Source: JBEKJU01 sp050011095
GTDB lineage: Bacteria; Desulfobacterota; Syntrophorhabdia; Syntrophorhabdales; WCHB1-27
Direction of reading: 5' to 3'
Assembly (NCBI GenBank): GCA_050011095.1
Contig: JBEKJU010000298.1
Coordinates: 1-7,409, forward strand
DNA length: 7,409 nt
This document shows positions 1-5,972 of the stretch, piece after piece; the stretch's first letter is position 1; each line of letters opens with the position of its first letter. A program made the translations under genes and the position numbers. The notes under the pieces are model-generated. The model was not told the origin of the DNA, did not search any database, and saw only the letters and a list, made by a program, of their open reading frames with translations.

Positions 1-2
1 CC

Positions 3-103
3 CGGGGGGTCAAGCGGAAGATGAGCAACTATCATCTGCGGCCGAGGACCGTCCCCTGCAACGAGCGGGTTGACTTCGAAAAACGTATCAAGATACTTAA
101 ATG
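3..103 (+). CDS. C-terminal fragment of an open frame entering from the left edge
   Basis: The frame starting at base 3 is open from the window edge to a TGA at 101-103 and gives about 33 residues rich in Lys and Arg, including KRKMSNYHLRPRTVP. The basic tail ending shortly before non-coding sequence is reminiscent of the C-termini of some IS-type transposases, but I cannot name a family from so little. Only the last part of the gene would be inside the window. It could equally be a chance open frame; nothing upstream is visible to decide. Confidence 0.3.
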
Positions 104-226
104 AACAGTATTAACCCTAAGCATGAACTTAGCCAGTGTTTCTACGCGTTCGTCGAGGTTATCCCGTTCCACGGCGACAATCCATAAACCTGTCTACACG
201 ATGCTGTCCGGGTTTTCATTCTATTA

Positions 227-358
227 TATTAACCGTCTCATAATAGTTTCGTCATGCCGGACCGGGGCACCCGCTCGCGGGTCGCGGCATCCAGAAAAGC
301 CCTGGATTCCGGCGTTCGCCGGAATGACGGCGTACAGACAATTATGAGACGGTTAATA
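227..358. repeat. MITE-like palindromic element with perfect 18-bp terminal inverted repeats
   Basis: Bases 227-244 (TATTAACCGTCTCATAAT) are the exact reverse complement of 341-358. Inside lies a second nested pair, GTCATgCCGG at 251-260 and CCGGAATGAC at 319-328 (one mismatch), and two tight hairpins: 269-282 (six-base arms, TC loop) and 306-325 (nine-base arms ATTCCGGCG/CGCCGGAAT, TT loop). CCAG 291-294 also pairs with CTGG 302-305, so the whole 132 bp could fold into one branched structure. The inner part resembles the widespread 'gtcattccgg...ccggaatgac' REP-like repeats of many bacteria. No reading frame of note and no clear target duplication is seen, so it is non-autonomous if it is mobile. 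Confidence 0.75.
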
Positions 359-500
359 ACCCTCAGGTGTGGCCGTTGAAAAACCTCACGTCAGTGGATG
401 CGGGTTGATCGAGGCAGCGCCAAGGACGTTTTGATGGGAAGCTCGCGCTCCTCTCGCCGCCTGTGGGCCGTTTCCGCCCGGAATAAGGCCTCCCACGCCT

Positions 501-530
501 TTGAGCGCCTGCGACTATAAGGTGTACAAT
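501..530 (+). promoter_or_regulatory. Candidate sigma70 promoter for the NTPase gene
   Basis: TTGAGC at 501-506 (four of six matches to TTGACA) and TACAAT at 525-530 (five of six to TATAAT) are separated by 18 bases. Transcription would be expected to begin close to 537, immediately before the ATG at 538, giving a leaderless or nearly leaderless message. This is a motif match only. Confidence 0.35.
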
Positions 531-537
531 TAGGGTA

Positions 538-1065
538 ATGGAGCACCGCAATCTCCTCATCACCGGTCTGCCCGGTACTGGGAAGACGACCCTGGTCATG
601 AGGCTTATCGGGAGGCTCGGGACTTTCAGGGCTGCCGGCTTCTACACGGAAGAGATACGGACAGGAGGGACGAGAAAGGGCTTCGAGATAGTGGACGTCC
701 GCGGGACCCGCACCCTTCTCGCCCACGTAAACATACTGGGAGGCCGCAAGGTAGGCAAGTACGGCGTCGATGTAGCGGGGTTCGACCACTACTTGGAGAC
801 GGCGCCCTTCCTTTCGCCCCATACGGACCTTGTCGTCATCGACGAGATCGGTAAAATGGAGTGCTTGTCCGGGAAATTCACCCGCATAGTGGTCGATCTC
901 CTCGATGCGCCTGTCTTGGTCGTCGCCACCATCGCCCTTCACGGTGGGGGCCTCATCGACCGTATCAAGAGCCGGGCCGATGTGGGACTCTACATGGTCA
1001 CGAAGGCGAACAGGGACGGCCTGGTCGATGAGATCGAAACGACGGTGAGAGAGGGTCTCGATTGA
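538..1065 (+). CDS. THEP1-family nucleoside-triphosphatase (NTPase_1)
   Basis: This 175-residue protein matches the archaeal/bacterial THEP1 family of P-loop enzymes, which hydrolyse ATP, GTP and other NTPs to the diphosphate and whose cellular role is unsettled. Visible motifs in order: Walker A GLPGTGKTT (10-18), FYTEEIR (35-41), GFEIVD (48-53), the family's VGKYGV (72-77), Walker B VVIDEIGKME (99-108), IKSR (143-146) and TKANRD (155-160). Length agrees with the usual 170-190 residues, so the gene looks complete. No signal peptide or membrane span is present, so it should be cytoplasmic. The start at ATG 538 puts Walker A at the expected distance. The ribosome site is poor: AAGGTG at 519-524 is 13 bases away, and this may instead be a leaderless message. 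It is the first gene of the rightward block and is 215 bases from the next one. Confidence 0.93.
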   Translation: MEHRNLLITGLPGTGKTTLVMRLIGRLGTFRAAGFYTEEIRTGGTRKGFEIVDVRGTRTLLAHVNILGGRKVGKYGVDVAGFDHYLETAPFLSPHTDLVVIDEIGKMECLSGKFTRIVVDLLDAPVLVVATIALHGGGLIDRIKSRADVGLYMVTKANRDGLVDEIETTVREGLD

Positions 1066-1099
1066 GGGACGAAAAGAAGAATGCCGTCCTTCGATAAAG

Positions 1100-1123
1100 G
1101 GGCTCCTTCCTTCTTGGAAGCCC
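1100..1123 (+). terminator. Weak hairpin after the NTPase gene
   Basis: GGGCT at 1100-1104 pairs with AGCCC at 1119-1123 and is continued by CC/GG with one bulged A. A T-run does not follow, so this is not a standard intrinsic terminator. It may be only a 3' end stabiliser or chance pairing. Confidence 0.2.
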
Positions 1124-1152
1124 AGATATGTCTCGCATGAGGCATGGTCGCA

Positions 1153-1161
1153 TGTTACAAT
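1153..1161 (+). promoter_or_regulatory. Candidate extended -10 promoter for the phospholipase-like gene
   Basis: TGTTACAAT at 1153-1161 fits the extended -10 form TGnTATAAT with one mismatch. No good -35 hexamer lies 17-18 bases upstream. It would give a leader of about 110 bases before ATG 1281 and would make the phospholipase-lipoprotein pair independent of the NTPase gene. Motif match only. Confidence 0.3.
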
Positions 1162-1280
1162 TGGCAAGTACGCGGGCTTATGAGGGGATCGGCAGGGCTC
1201 GTGGAGAACTTTCCCCTTGTCGATTCTCACCTTCGAGTTCGGCAAATCCTTGGATGCTATTCCACGCATGAGGAGGCGTT

Positions 1281-2213
1281 ATGGCGGGAACATTTACACA
1301 TTGGATGGTGGTGGAACAAGCGTGGGACCAGTATGGAAATCTCGGCCATAATCACCTATATTTTTCAACTATCATGGGTCTCAACCATTTCGTGTGCCTC
1401 GGCGCCGTGGGGCCCGATTATCCTTACCTTACGGACCTCCTCGAAAAATACCTCAAGGTCCACAGCTGGGCCGACAGGATGCATTACGAGAAAACCGGTG
1501 AATTCGCCCGGTTGGGAGTCGAAAGGCTCCTCACCCTCACCGGCGACGCTTTCGACATATGCCTTGCATGGCTCTGCGGGTACGTGAGTCACCTCATCAC
1601 GGACGCGGTTATCCACCCCGTGGTGCAGGCCATAGTCGGTCCTTACATCTTTAATGCCGATGAACACCGTCGCTGCGAGATGACCCAGGACACCTTCATA
1701 TTCCGAAGCGTCAAGGAGGTGGAGCTACGATACGGTGATTATACAGGCCTTTTCACCATGTGTTCGGACCCCGCCGACAAGAATAAGATCAATCCACATA
1801 TCCGCGACTTCTGGGTCCCCATCCTCAAGGCCAACCATCCCACCGCCACCCCATGGTTCGAAAGGATCGATCCCGATAAGTGGCACAAGAACTTCCTGTC
1901 GAGGATCGGCTCGGCTTCGAATCCGGCACCCATTTTTCGACACATCGGCGAGAGGGAAGACCTCGTCTACAAGAAGACCGATGAACTGACAGACGAAGAG
2001 AGGGCGAGATTCGTGGAGCGGGTCAACCTCCCCGGCGGCGCGACCGGCACCTTCAAGGAGCACGCCTTCGATAAGGCGGTCAGCAGGCTCATAGGGGTAT
2101 GGGATGCGCTCTTCATGGACATCGACCGCAGGAACCCCGGAGGATGTGCCTCCTACATCCACAACTGTGATCTCGACACGGGCGTGGATGTTGATAAGCA
2201 GGTTTATTGGTAG
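1281..2213 (+). CDS. Zinc-dependent phospholipase C-like protein (Zn_dep_PLPC domain)
   Basis: The 310-residue protein shows the metal-ligand pattern of the zinc-dependent phospholipase C/S1-P1 nuclease fold. Visible candidates: His7 (THW near the N-terminus), Asp46 in GAVGPDYPY, His61 in HSW, then His104-x3-Asp108-x3-His112 in YVSHLITDAVIHP, and His129-x3-Glu133. In Bacillus cereus phospholipase C the ligands are Trp1, His14, Asp55, His69, His118, Asp122, His128, His142 and Glu146, so the order and the HxxxD and HxxxE spacings agree. That enzyme is secreted. Here no signal peptide or membrane span is visible, so the protein is probably cytoplasmic, and substrate cannot be inferred. Residues from about 165 to 310 are an extra, hydrophilic part I do not recognise. 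The start is well supported: AGGAGG at 1271-1276 lies four bases before the ATG. Its stop TAG overlaps the ribosome site of the lipoprotein gene. Confidence 0.88.
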   Translation: MAGTFTHWMVVEQAWDQYGNLGHNHLYFSTIMGLNHFVCLGAVGPDYPYLTDLLEKYLKVHSWADRMHYEKTGEFARLGVERLLTLTGDAFDICLAWLCGYVSHLITDAVIHPVVQAIVGPYIFNADEHRRCEMTQDTFIFRSVKEVELRYGDYTGLFTMCSDPADKNKINPHIRDFWVPILKANHPTATPWFERIDPDKWHKNFLSRIGSASNPAPIFRHIGEREDLVYKKTDELTDEERARFVERVNLPGGATGTFKEHAFDKAVSRLIGVWDALFMDIDRRNPGGCASYIHNCDLDTGVDVDKQVYW

Positions 2214-2217
2214 GAGG
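2212..2217 (+). promoter_or_regulatory. Ribosome binding site overlapping the upstream stop codon
   Basis: AGGAGG at 2212-2217 begins inside the TAG stop (2211-2213) of the phospholipase-like gene and lies four bases before ATG 2222. It fixes the start of the lipoprotein at 2222, rather than the in-frame ATG at 2207 which lies within the upstream gene, and indicates translational coupling. Confidence 0.8.
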
Positions 2218-2221
2218 AGCC

Positions 2222-2668
2222 ATGAGATACCTTGCCATAGCCTTGCTCACGATCATGCTTGTGAGTTGCAGCCGCACCGGGGTTGTCCCGAAAGTGAGCG
2301 AGGACAAGGTCCGTGAATATTCGGTCGCCGCCGTCGCGCTTTCTGACTTTTCCATAAAGATCGTCGCTTATTACCGCTCGAAGAACGAGTCTGTTCCCGG
2401 CGACTTCGATACAAGCAACTTCTTTGCGCTCCTCCAGACCATATACCCTGACCAGAACCGTGTAAATTCGATCAAAGGCAACTATCGCGTGTCGGTGCGG
2501 CCTCTTGATGGAGGATACTCCGTAATGCTTTGCGATCCCCGAACAGACAGAAAAATCATGGAGGATTTCAGCTGCCATGTAAGCAGAGTCGAATTAAGAT
2601 CCTGGGAGAGCGACGTGGTCAGTCCATGCGTCTTTGAGAACAATTGGAAGGCATACTGCGAGCCATGA
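2222..2668 (+). CDS. Small four-cysteine lipoprotein of unknown function
   Basis: The 148-residue product starts MRYLAIALLTIMLVSC, a short signal peptide with a type II lipobox (Leu-Val-Ser-Cys16), so it should be lipid-anchored on the outside of the cytoplasmic membrane or in the outer membrane. Mature residues include a helix-like stretch (29-52), then GNYRVSVRPLDGGYSVMLC, which looks like beta strands. Four further cysteines (104, 118, 136, 146) could form two disulfides, in keeping with an exported protein. I do not recognise a family. ATG 2222 is chosen over 2207 because of the AGGAGG four bases upstream and because it places the charged MR directly before the hydrophobic core. The gene is coupled to the phospholipase-like gene, so a joint role at the cell envelope is plausible but unproven. 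Confidence 0.82.
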   Translation: MRYLAIALLTIMLVSCSRTGVVPKVSEDKVREYSVAAVALSDFSIKIVAYYRSKNESVPGDFDTSNFFALLQTIYPDQNRVNSIKGNYRVSVRPLDGGYSVMLCDPRTDRKIMEDFSCHVSRVELRSWESDVVSPCVFENNWKAYCEP

Positions 2669-2802
2669 GCTTACTTCGTTTGTCGGCCGGTTGGACAGAC
2701 AGAACGTTGATTGGCTTTTCATGGAGGCAGTCAAAGTCCGCCTTGGTTCCCACGGATGAAAGCGAAATGGCAGCCAGGTACCGCCAAACGATCTTTTTGA
2801 GG

Positions 2803-2808
2803 AAGGAG
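2803..2808 (+). promoter_or_regulatory. Ribosome binding site of the HD-domain gene
   Basis: AAGGAG at 2803-2808, within GGAAGGAG, lies ten bases before ATG 2819. The spacing is slightly long but supports this start. Confidence 0.6.
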
Positions 2809-2818
2809 CATACATCCG

Positions 2819-3415
2819 ATGGAGCGAATTATCCCGACCAGAGCCCAGGGCTTTGAGCTGTTGAAAGAATACAACTCGAATGCGAGCTTGATAAGGCATG
2901 CCCTCGCCGTTGAATCTGTCATGCGCCATTTTACTGAAATACTGGGTGAAGCAGATATAGAGAAGTGGGGGGTGATAGGTCTGGTACATGATCTCGACTA
3001 TGAAAGATACCCTGAGAGTCACTGCAGAAAGGTGCGGGAGATCCTGACGGAAAGACATTGGCCGGAAGAGTACATCCATGCCATAGAGAGCCATGGATGG
3101 CGGCTCTGCACAGATGTGGAACCGATGGAAAGAATGGAAAAGGTACTCTACACGATAGATGAACTGACGGGATTGATATCGGCGGTTGCGATCCTCCGGC
3201 CAAGCAAGAGCATATTGGACCTGACCGTGAAGTCCGTCAGAAAGAAATGGAAAGACAAAGCCTTCGCTGCGGGGGTCAACAGGGTGATCATCGAAGAAGG
3301 GGCAAAGAGCCTGGGCATGGAACTGGATGTCATCATCGCGGAGACAATAAGAGGCATGCAAAACGTCGCGGAAAGCATTGGCCTCAAGGGCGAACCAATG
3401 GCAACATCCGGGTGA
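2819..3415 (+). CDS. HD-domain metal-dependent phosphohydrolase
   Basis: The 198-residue soluble protein carries the HD superfamily signature: His27 in LIRHALAVE, the His57-Asp58 pair in GLVHDLDYERYP, His87 and His92 in the following helix, and Asp114 in YTIDELTGLI. These are the usual metal ligands of HD phosphohydrolases acting on nucleotides or other phosphate esters. The short stand-alone type with HDLDYER is common in anaerobes and is normally annotated only as 'HD domain protein', so no substrate can be given. No membrane span, GYP motif or second domain is present, which argues against a cyclic-di-GMP HD-GYP enzyme. It follows the lipoprotein by 150 bases on the same strand, so it may or may not share the transcript. 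It converges with the MFS gene downstream. Confidence 0.88.
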   Translation: MERIIPTRAQGFELLKEYNSNASLIRHALAVESVMRHFTEILGEADIEKWGVIGLVHDLDYERYPESHCRKVREILTERHWPEEYIHAIESHGWRLCTDVEPMERMEKVLYTIDELTGLISAVAILRPSKSILDLTVKSVRKKWKDKAFAAGVNRVIIEEGAKSLGMELDVIIAETIRGMQNVAESIGLKGEPMATSG

Positions 3416-3737
3416 CACCGCTCCATCTCTTGACCCACAAAAGAATCTAATCACGCCTTTTCTTAGAAATAGAGTCGGGATGACTAACGGCATTCAATAA
3501 TTGAGTCAAACTTTTGCTGGCAAATTAATTGAAATGCCAGGACAATGCAGAAAAAGAAGGGTGCGGATCAAAAACAAATGTGTTATTGCTTGCTTTGAGA
3601 ATATTTCAGGTTGTTCTCTTCCTTTAAATGCCTCGTGGCTTGCACGGGGGGCGATTCATTGGTCTCATGCATGCCCACGCCACTGATCACGGGTTATGAC
3701 CTTTCGGCTTGCCGGTCCCCATCAACGGTCATAGGTT
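3416..3737. other. Convergent intergenic gap, no gene supported
   Basis: This 322-base gap lies between the ends of the rightward HD gene and the leftward MFS gene and is AT-richer than its neighbours in its first two thirds. The short open frames here show no ribosome site or recognisable product. The only structure I see is a weak hairpin, CTGGCA 3517-3522 with TGCCAG 3535-3540 and a 12-base AT-rich loop. It has no proper T-run on either side, so I do not call a terminator. Confidence 0.5.
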
Positions 3738-4928
3738 TCAGGGTCTCTGCTGACGAACTAACGCGGAGCCGAACAGTAGCAGAAGGCCGATGCACGTGCA
3801 CCCGGCCATCATCCAGACCATCGGCATGATCGTTCCGTTGTGCAGGTAGCTTACCAATCCCGATGACAGGGCCCCTGCCACCATCTGGAGGCTTCCGATA
3901 AGCGCCGAGGCCGTGCCCGCATTCCTGGTGAAGGGCTCCAGCGCCAGCGCAACGGCATTGGACGTGATACACCCGAGACCGAACAGGTACCAGAAGATGA
4001 GGCCCAGGATCGCCCCCTTTCCAACGAACCCTGTGGACCCTCCTATCACCAGGAACATGATCAGAAGAAAATGGGCCGCTGTCACTGTCCGCAACACCTG
4101 CAAAGCGCTGTACTTTTTGAGCAGGGCCCTGTTGACCTGGTTTGAGAGCACCAGGCCGATCACGTTCCCTCCGTATATCAAGCCGAATTGCGTTTCTGTG
4201 AATCCGAGCAGGCTCATGTAGACAAAGGCCGATCCGGCGATGTAGGCGAAGAACCCCGCCGTTGCGGCCGCCGCCGCGAGCCCGTACGTGACGAATGCCC
4301 TGTTCCTGAACACGTCAAGATACTCCAGCATCACATTTTTGGGGCGCAAGGAGATGGAAGCATCGCTGCCTTTGGTCTCCCGGAGGAATCTGCCCGTAGC
4401 CAGAAAGACGAGAAAGCCGATAGCCGCAAGGACCAGAAAAATATATTGCCAGCTGAATGCAGACACCATGAAGCTCCCTATGCTGGGGGCAACGATTGGT
4501 GCAATGCCGAAGACCATCATCAGCAAAGACAACATCCGGGCCATCTCGGTCCCCGAAAACAGGTCACGCACAACTGCCCGACTGCCTACAATTCCGACAC
4601 ATCCGCCGAAACCGGCAAGCGGTTTTTTCCTTCCGTAACGGTCCAGCAAGGGGCCGTAGACTATCTGGCCGATGGAAACCCCAATGAAATAACTAGTGAG
4701 CGAAAGCCCCACATGCGCAATATCCGTCTTCAGACCCTTAGCGATGGCAAGAAAGCCTGGAAGATACATGTCCGTCGAAAAGGGCCCGATAGCCATTATG
4801 CCCGCGAGAACGAGTATCAGGACATTGTGTCGCTTCCGCTCCAGTGCCTGTTCAGCCTGTATTGATGCGGCGGATGCGGCCTGGGACCCCTTGCGGTCCT
4901 CCTGTTTCTTGTTAGACGCAGAATGCAG
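3738..4928 (-). CDS. Bcr/CflA-family MFS drug exporter, internally shortened
   Basis: This is a proton-driven inner-membrane exporter of the Bcr/CflA branch of the major facilitator superfamily. Signatures from the start used here: GPFSTDMYLPG in TM1 (about 48-58), motif-A-like GPLLDRYGRKKP (92-103), SRAVVRDLFSG (116-126), GIAPIVAPSIG (141-151) and TSNAVALALEPF with NAGTASALIGS near 322-345. Between KKPLA and GFGGC (residues 105/106, base 4613/4614) about 29 residues are missing compared with E. coli Bcr as I recall it. They cover TM3 and the start of TM4, while the frame is kept. Transport is therefore doubtful. The frame extends to an ATG at 5063, but that codon lacks a ribosome site and lies in a promoter -10. 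I chose CTG 4928, six bases after a perfect AAGGAG, giving 396 residues. The alternative ATG would add 45 residues unlike the family. Confidence 0.82.
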   Translation of the reverse strand: MHSASNKKQEDRKGSQAASAASIQAEQALERKRHNVLILVLAGIMAIGPFSTDMYLPGFLAIAKGLKTDIAHVGLSLTSYFIGVSIGQIVYGPLLDRYGRKKPLAGFGGCVGIVGSRAVVRDLFSGTEMARMLSLLMMVFGIAPIVAPSIGSFMVSAFSWQYIFLVLAAIGFLVFLATGRFLRETKGSDASISLRPKNVMLEYLDVFRNRAFVTYGLAAAAATAGFFAYIAGSAFVYMSLLGFTETQFGLIYGGNVIGLVLSNQVNRALLKKYSALQVLRTVTAAHFLLIMFLVIGGSTGFVGKGAILGLIFWYLFGLGCITSNAVALALEPFTRNAGTASALIGSLQMVAGALSSGLVSYLHNGTIMPMVWMMAGCTCIGLLLLFGSALVRQQRP

Positions 4929-4934
4929 TGTGAT

Positions 4935-4940
4935 CTCCTT
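4935..4940 (-). promoter_or_regulatory. Ribosome binding site before a CTG codon of the MFS gene
   Basis: On the minus strand AAGGAG (within GGAAGGAG) reads from 4940 to 4935, then six bases, then an in-frame CTG at 4928-4926. The sequence and spacing are ideal, whereas no comparable site precedes ATG 5063 or the in-frame GTG codons between. Initiation at CTG is rare, so this remains a proposal. Confidence 0.5.
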
Positions 4941-5058
4941 CCAGGTGTTATTGCCTTTACCCACGCCCGCGAGCAGGAAAGCCTTGCCTTGCCTTTCGAG
5001 GTAAGGTATGGAAACTCTTATCACAAGTGAGTTGGCCTGTAAATGATGAACAACCGAA

Positions 5059-5087
5059 ACCATAGGATGTTATCTAAAAAAAGTCAA
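5059..5087 (-). promoter_or_regulatory. Candidate sigma70 promoter of the MFS gene
   Basis: On the minus strand TTGACT (5087-5082, five of six) and TATGGT (5064-5059, four of six) are exactly 17 bases apart. The upstream-most ATG of the MFS frame (5063-5061) lies inside the -10 hexamer. Transcription would start near 5052 and leave a leader of about 125 bases before the CTG at 4928. Confidence 0.45.
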
Positions 5088-5444
5088 CGCTTGTTGTCAC
5101 AGAAAAAATCGTTTGTCACTTTTGGCCCTCATCTCTGTCTTTTTACCGATCACGCGTCATGGCCTGCAAAGCGCTCACCCTTGCTGCCTCGTTATCCATC
5201 AAAAATAGCTTCGGCCAGAAAATTTAAAACCACCATTTCTTTCCGTAATCCACGATCACAGAGAAAAGGCGACATGCTCGACTTGTAGGAGGTGGAGGCC
5301 TCTACCCGACTTGTCGAGGAACGATACACAGGATCAACGCTGCCGTATAATTTGCAGTATGGGGCTTCCGCCAACGGAATTTCTGGACGACAGGGCCTTC
5401 CTTTTGTATAATCCATCCTGTGGGAATTCTTACCCAGTCGTTCA
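5088..5444. other. Intergenic region with a compound repeat, no gene supported
   Basis: No frame here has a ribosome site or a recognisable product. The structure of note is at 5277-5318: CTCGAC 5277-5282 pairs with GTCGAG 5313-5318, the 8-mer CGACTTGT is directly repeated at 5279-5286 and 5307-5314, and a near-perfect palindrome around GAGGCCTC (5291-5306) sits between. It lies downstream of the small membrane protein and upstream of the MFS promoter. No T-run marks it as an intrinsic terminator. Confidence 0.4.
5094..5119. promoter_or_regulatory. Paired TTGTCAC direct repeat upstream of the MFS promoter
   Basis: TTGTCAC occurs at 5094-5100 and 5113-5119, 19 bases apart start to start, immediately upstream of the -35 hexamer. 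Two same-direction copies about two helical turns apart could be binding sites for a regulator, but no regulator gene is in the window. Confidence 0.25.
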
Positions 5445-5606
5445 TCATTTCTTCTCGGCCTTGGCTGAAAAGGCACCTATTGCTCTCCAGACGACGAACA
5501 GGGCGAGGGCTACAATGGCAAATGTCATAAAGAGGACAAGAAGGAGGGCTCCGGTATCGGGGGCAGGGCCTGCGATGAGTTCTAAAATCTTTAAGGCTAT
5601 GTTCAT
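5445..5606 (-). CDS. 53-residue single-span membrane protein
   Basis: The product starts MNIALKILELIAGPAP, has one strongly hydrophobic span (about residues 18-42, ALLLVLFMTFAIVALALFVV) and ends with a basic tail, FSAKAEKK. By the positive-inside rule the C-terminus should be cytoplasmic. Support for a real gene comes from the start: GGAGGTG at 5619-5613 on the minus strand lies six bases before the ATG at 5606. The frame continues upstream to 5726, but that extension is unlike a protein N-terminus and has no ribosome site. I do not recognise a family. It is 380 bases from the MFS promoter and probably forms its own transcription unit. A 21-bp palindrome lies 50 bases upstream. Confidence 0.72.
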   Translation of the reverse strand: MNIALKILELIAGPAPDTGALLLVLFMTFAIVALALFVVWRAIGAFSAKAEKK

Positions 5607-5612
5607 CGTGAA

Positions 5613-5619
5613 CACCTCC
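5613..5619 (-). promoter_or_regulatory. Ribosome binding site deciding the start of the small membrane protein
   Basis: GGAGGTG reads leftward from 5619 to 5613, six bases before ATG 5606. This is why the 53-residue start is preferred to the longer 93-residue frame. Confidence 0.7.
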
Positions 5620-5654
5620 AACGAGGTTTCAATTCTACAAGAATATACCGGGCC

Positions 5655-5675
5655 TATGGTATTTACAATACCATA
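5655..5675. promoter_or_regulatory. Operator-like perfect palindrome
   Basis: TATGGTATT (5655-5663) and AATACCATA (5667-5675) are exact reverse complements around TAC. The site lies about 50 bases upstream of the small membrane protein start. A possible -10 (TATATT, 5647-5642) is just downstream on the minus strand, with TTGTAA (5668-5663) as a weak -35 at 15 bases. A dimeric repressor bound here would cover the -35 region. No T-run follows, so a terminator is unlikely. Confidence 0.4.
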
Positions 5676-5972
5676 TCTAGAAGAAGTCTCTTCAACAACC
5701 TGGCTTTTTCCCAATACATGAGCCACATTAGGCCAAATTACACCAGTTCACGGAAGAAACTCAGAGATGTATACATATAAGTACATAGGCTTTACGCCCA
5801 CCGACACGACATTGGTGCTATAGTTCATCCTTTTTGTAACGTAGGAGCGAGGAGGGCGGGAGACTCATTCGACCGAGGCTCCGAAGGCACGAACAGGGTC
5901 TTGTCCGCCTTCGGCGTGGACCGCACGTGGACCGGTTTTGAGGGTTGAATTGGCTTAAATACAGGGGAAAAA
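5676..5972. other. Intergenic region flanking the attachment site, no gene supported
   Basis: No convincing gene is seen. It holds a 10-bp palindrome ATGTATACAT (5767-5776), an 8-bp inverted repeat CCGAAGGC 5881-5888 with GCCTTCGG 5907-5914, and a short direct repeat GTGGACCG at 5916-5923 and 5927-5934. The 8-bp inverted repeat could form a stem with an 18-base loop, but nothing indicates a defined RNA. Confidence 0.35.

Noticed and set aside
123..347. 74-residue plus-strand open frame
   Set aside because: Most of it runs through the palindromic repeat element, no ribosome site precedes it, and its sequence looks like translated repeat.
391..1269. 292-residue minus-strand open frame opposite the NTPase
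   Set aside because: It is the antisense shadow of a GC-rich gene with a clear THEP1 motif set; its translation is rich in Arg, Pro and His, lacks a domain and has no ribosome site.
2594..3493. 299-residue minus-strand open frame opposite the HD gene
   Set aside because: Antisense of a protein with clear HD ligands; it has no recognisable motif.
3517..3540. Hairpin as a bidirectional terminator between convergent genes
   Set aside because: Only six base pairs with a 12-base loop and no good T-run on either side.
4188..4865. 225-residue plus-strand open frame opposite the MFS gene
   Set aside because: Shadow of a transporter with clear Bcr/CflA motifs on the other strand.
5311..5721. 136-residue plus-strand open frame
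   Set aside because: It overlaps the small membrane protein, which has a strong ribosome site on the opposite strand; this frame has none.
5606..5726. Longer 93-residue start for the small membrane protein
   Set aside because: The added residues have no ribosome site and run through the 21-bp palindrome; the start at 5606 has GGAGGTG at ideal spacing.
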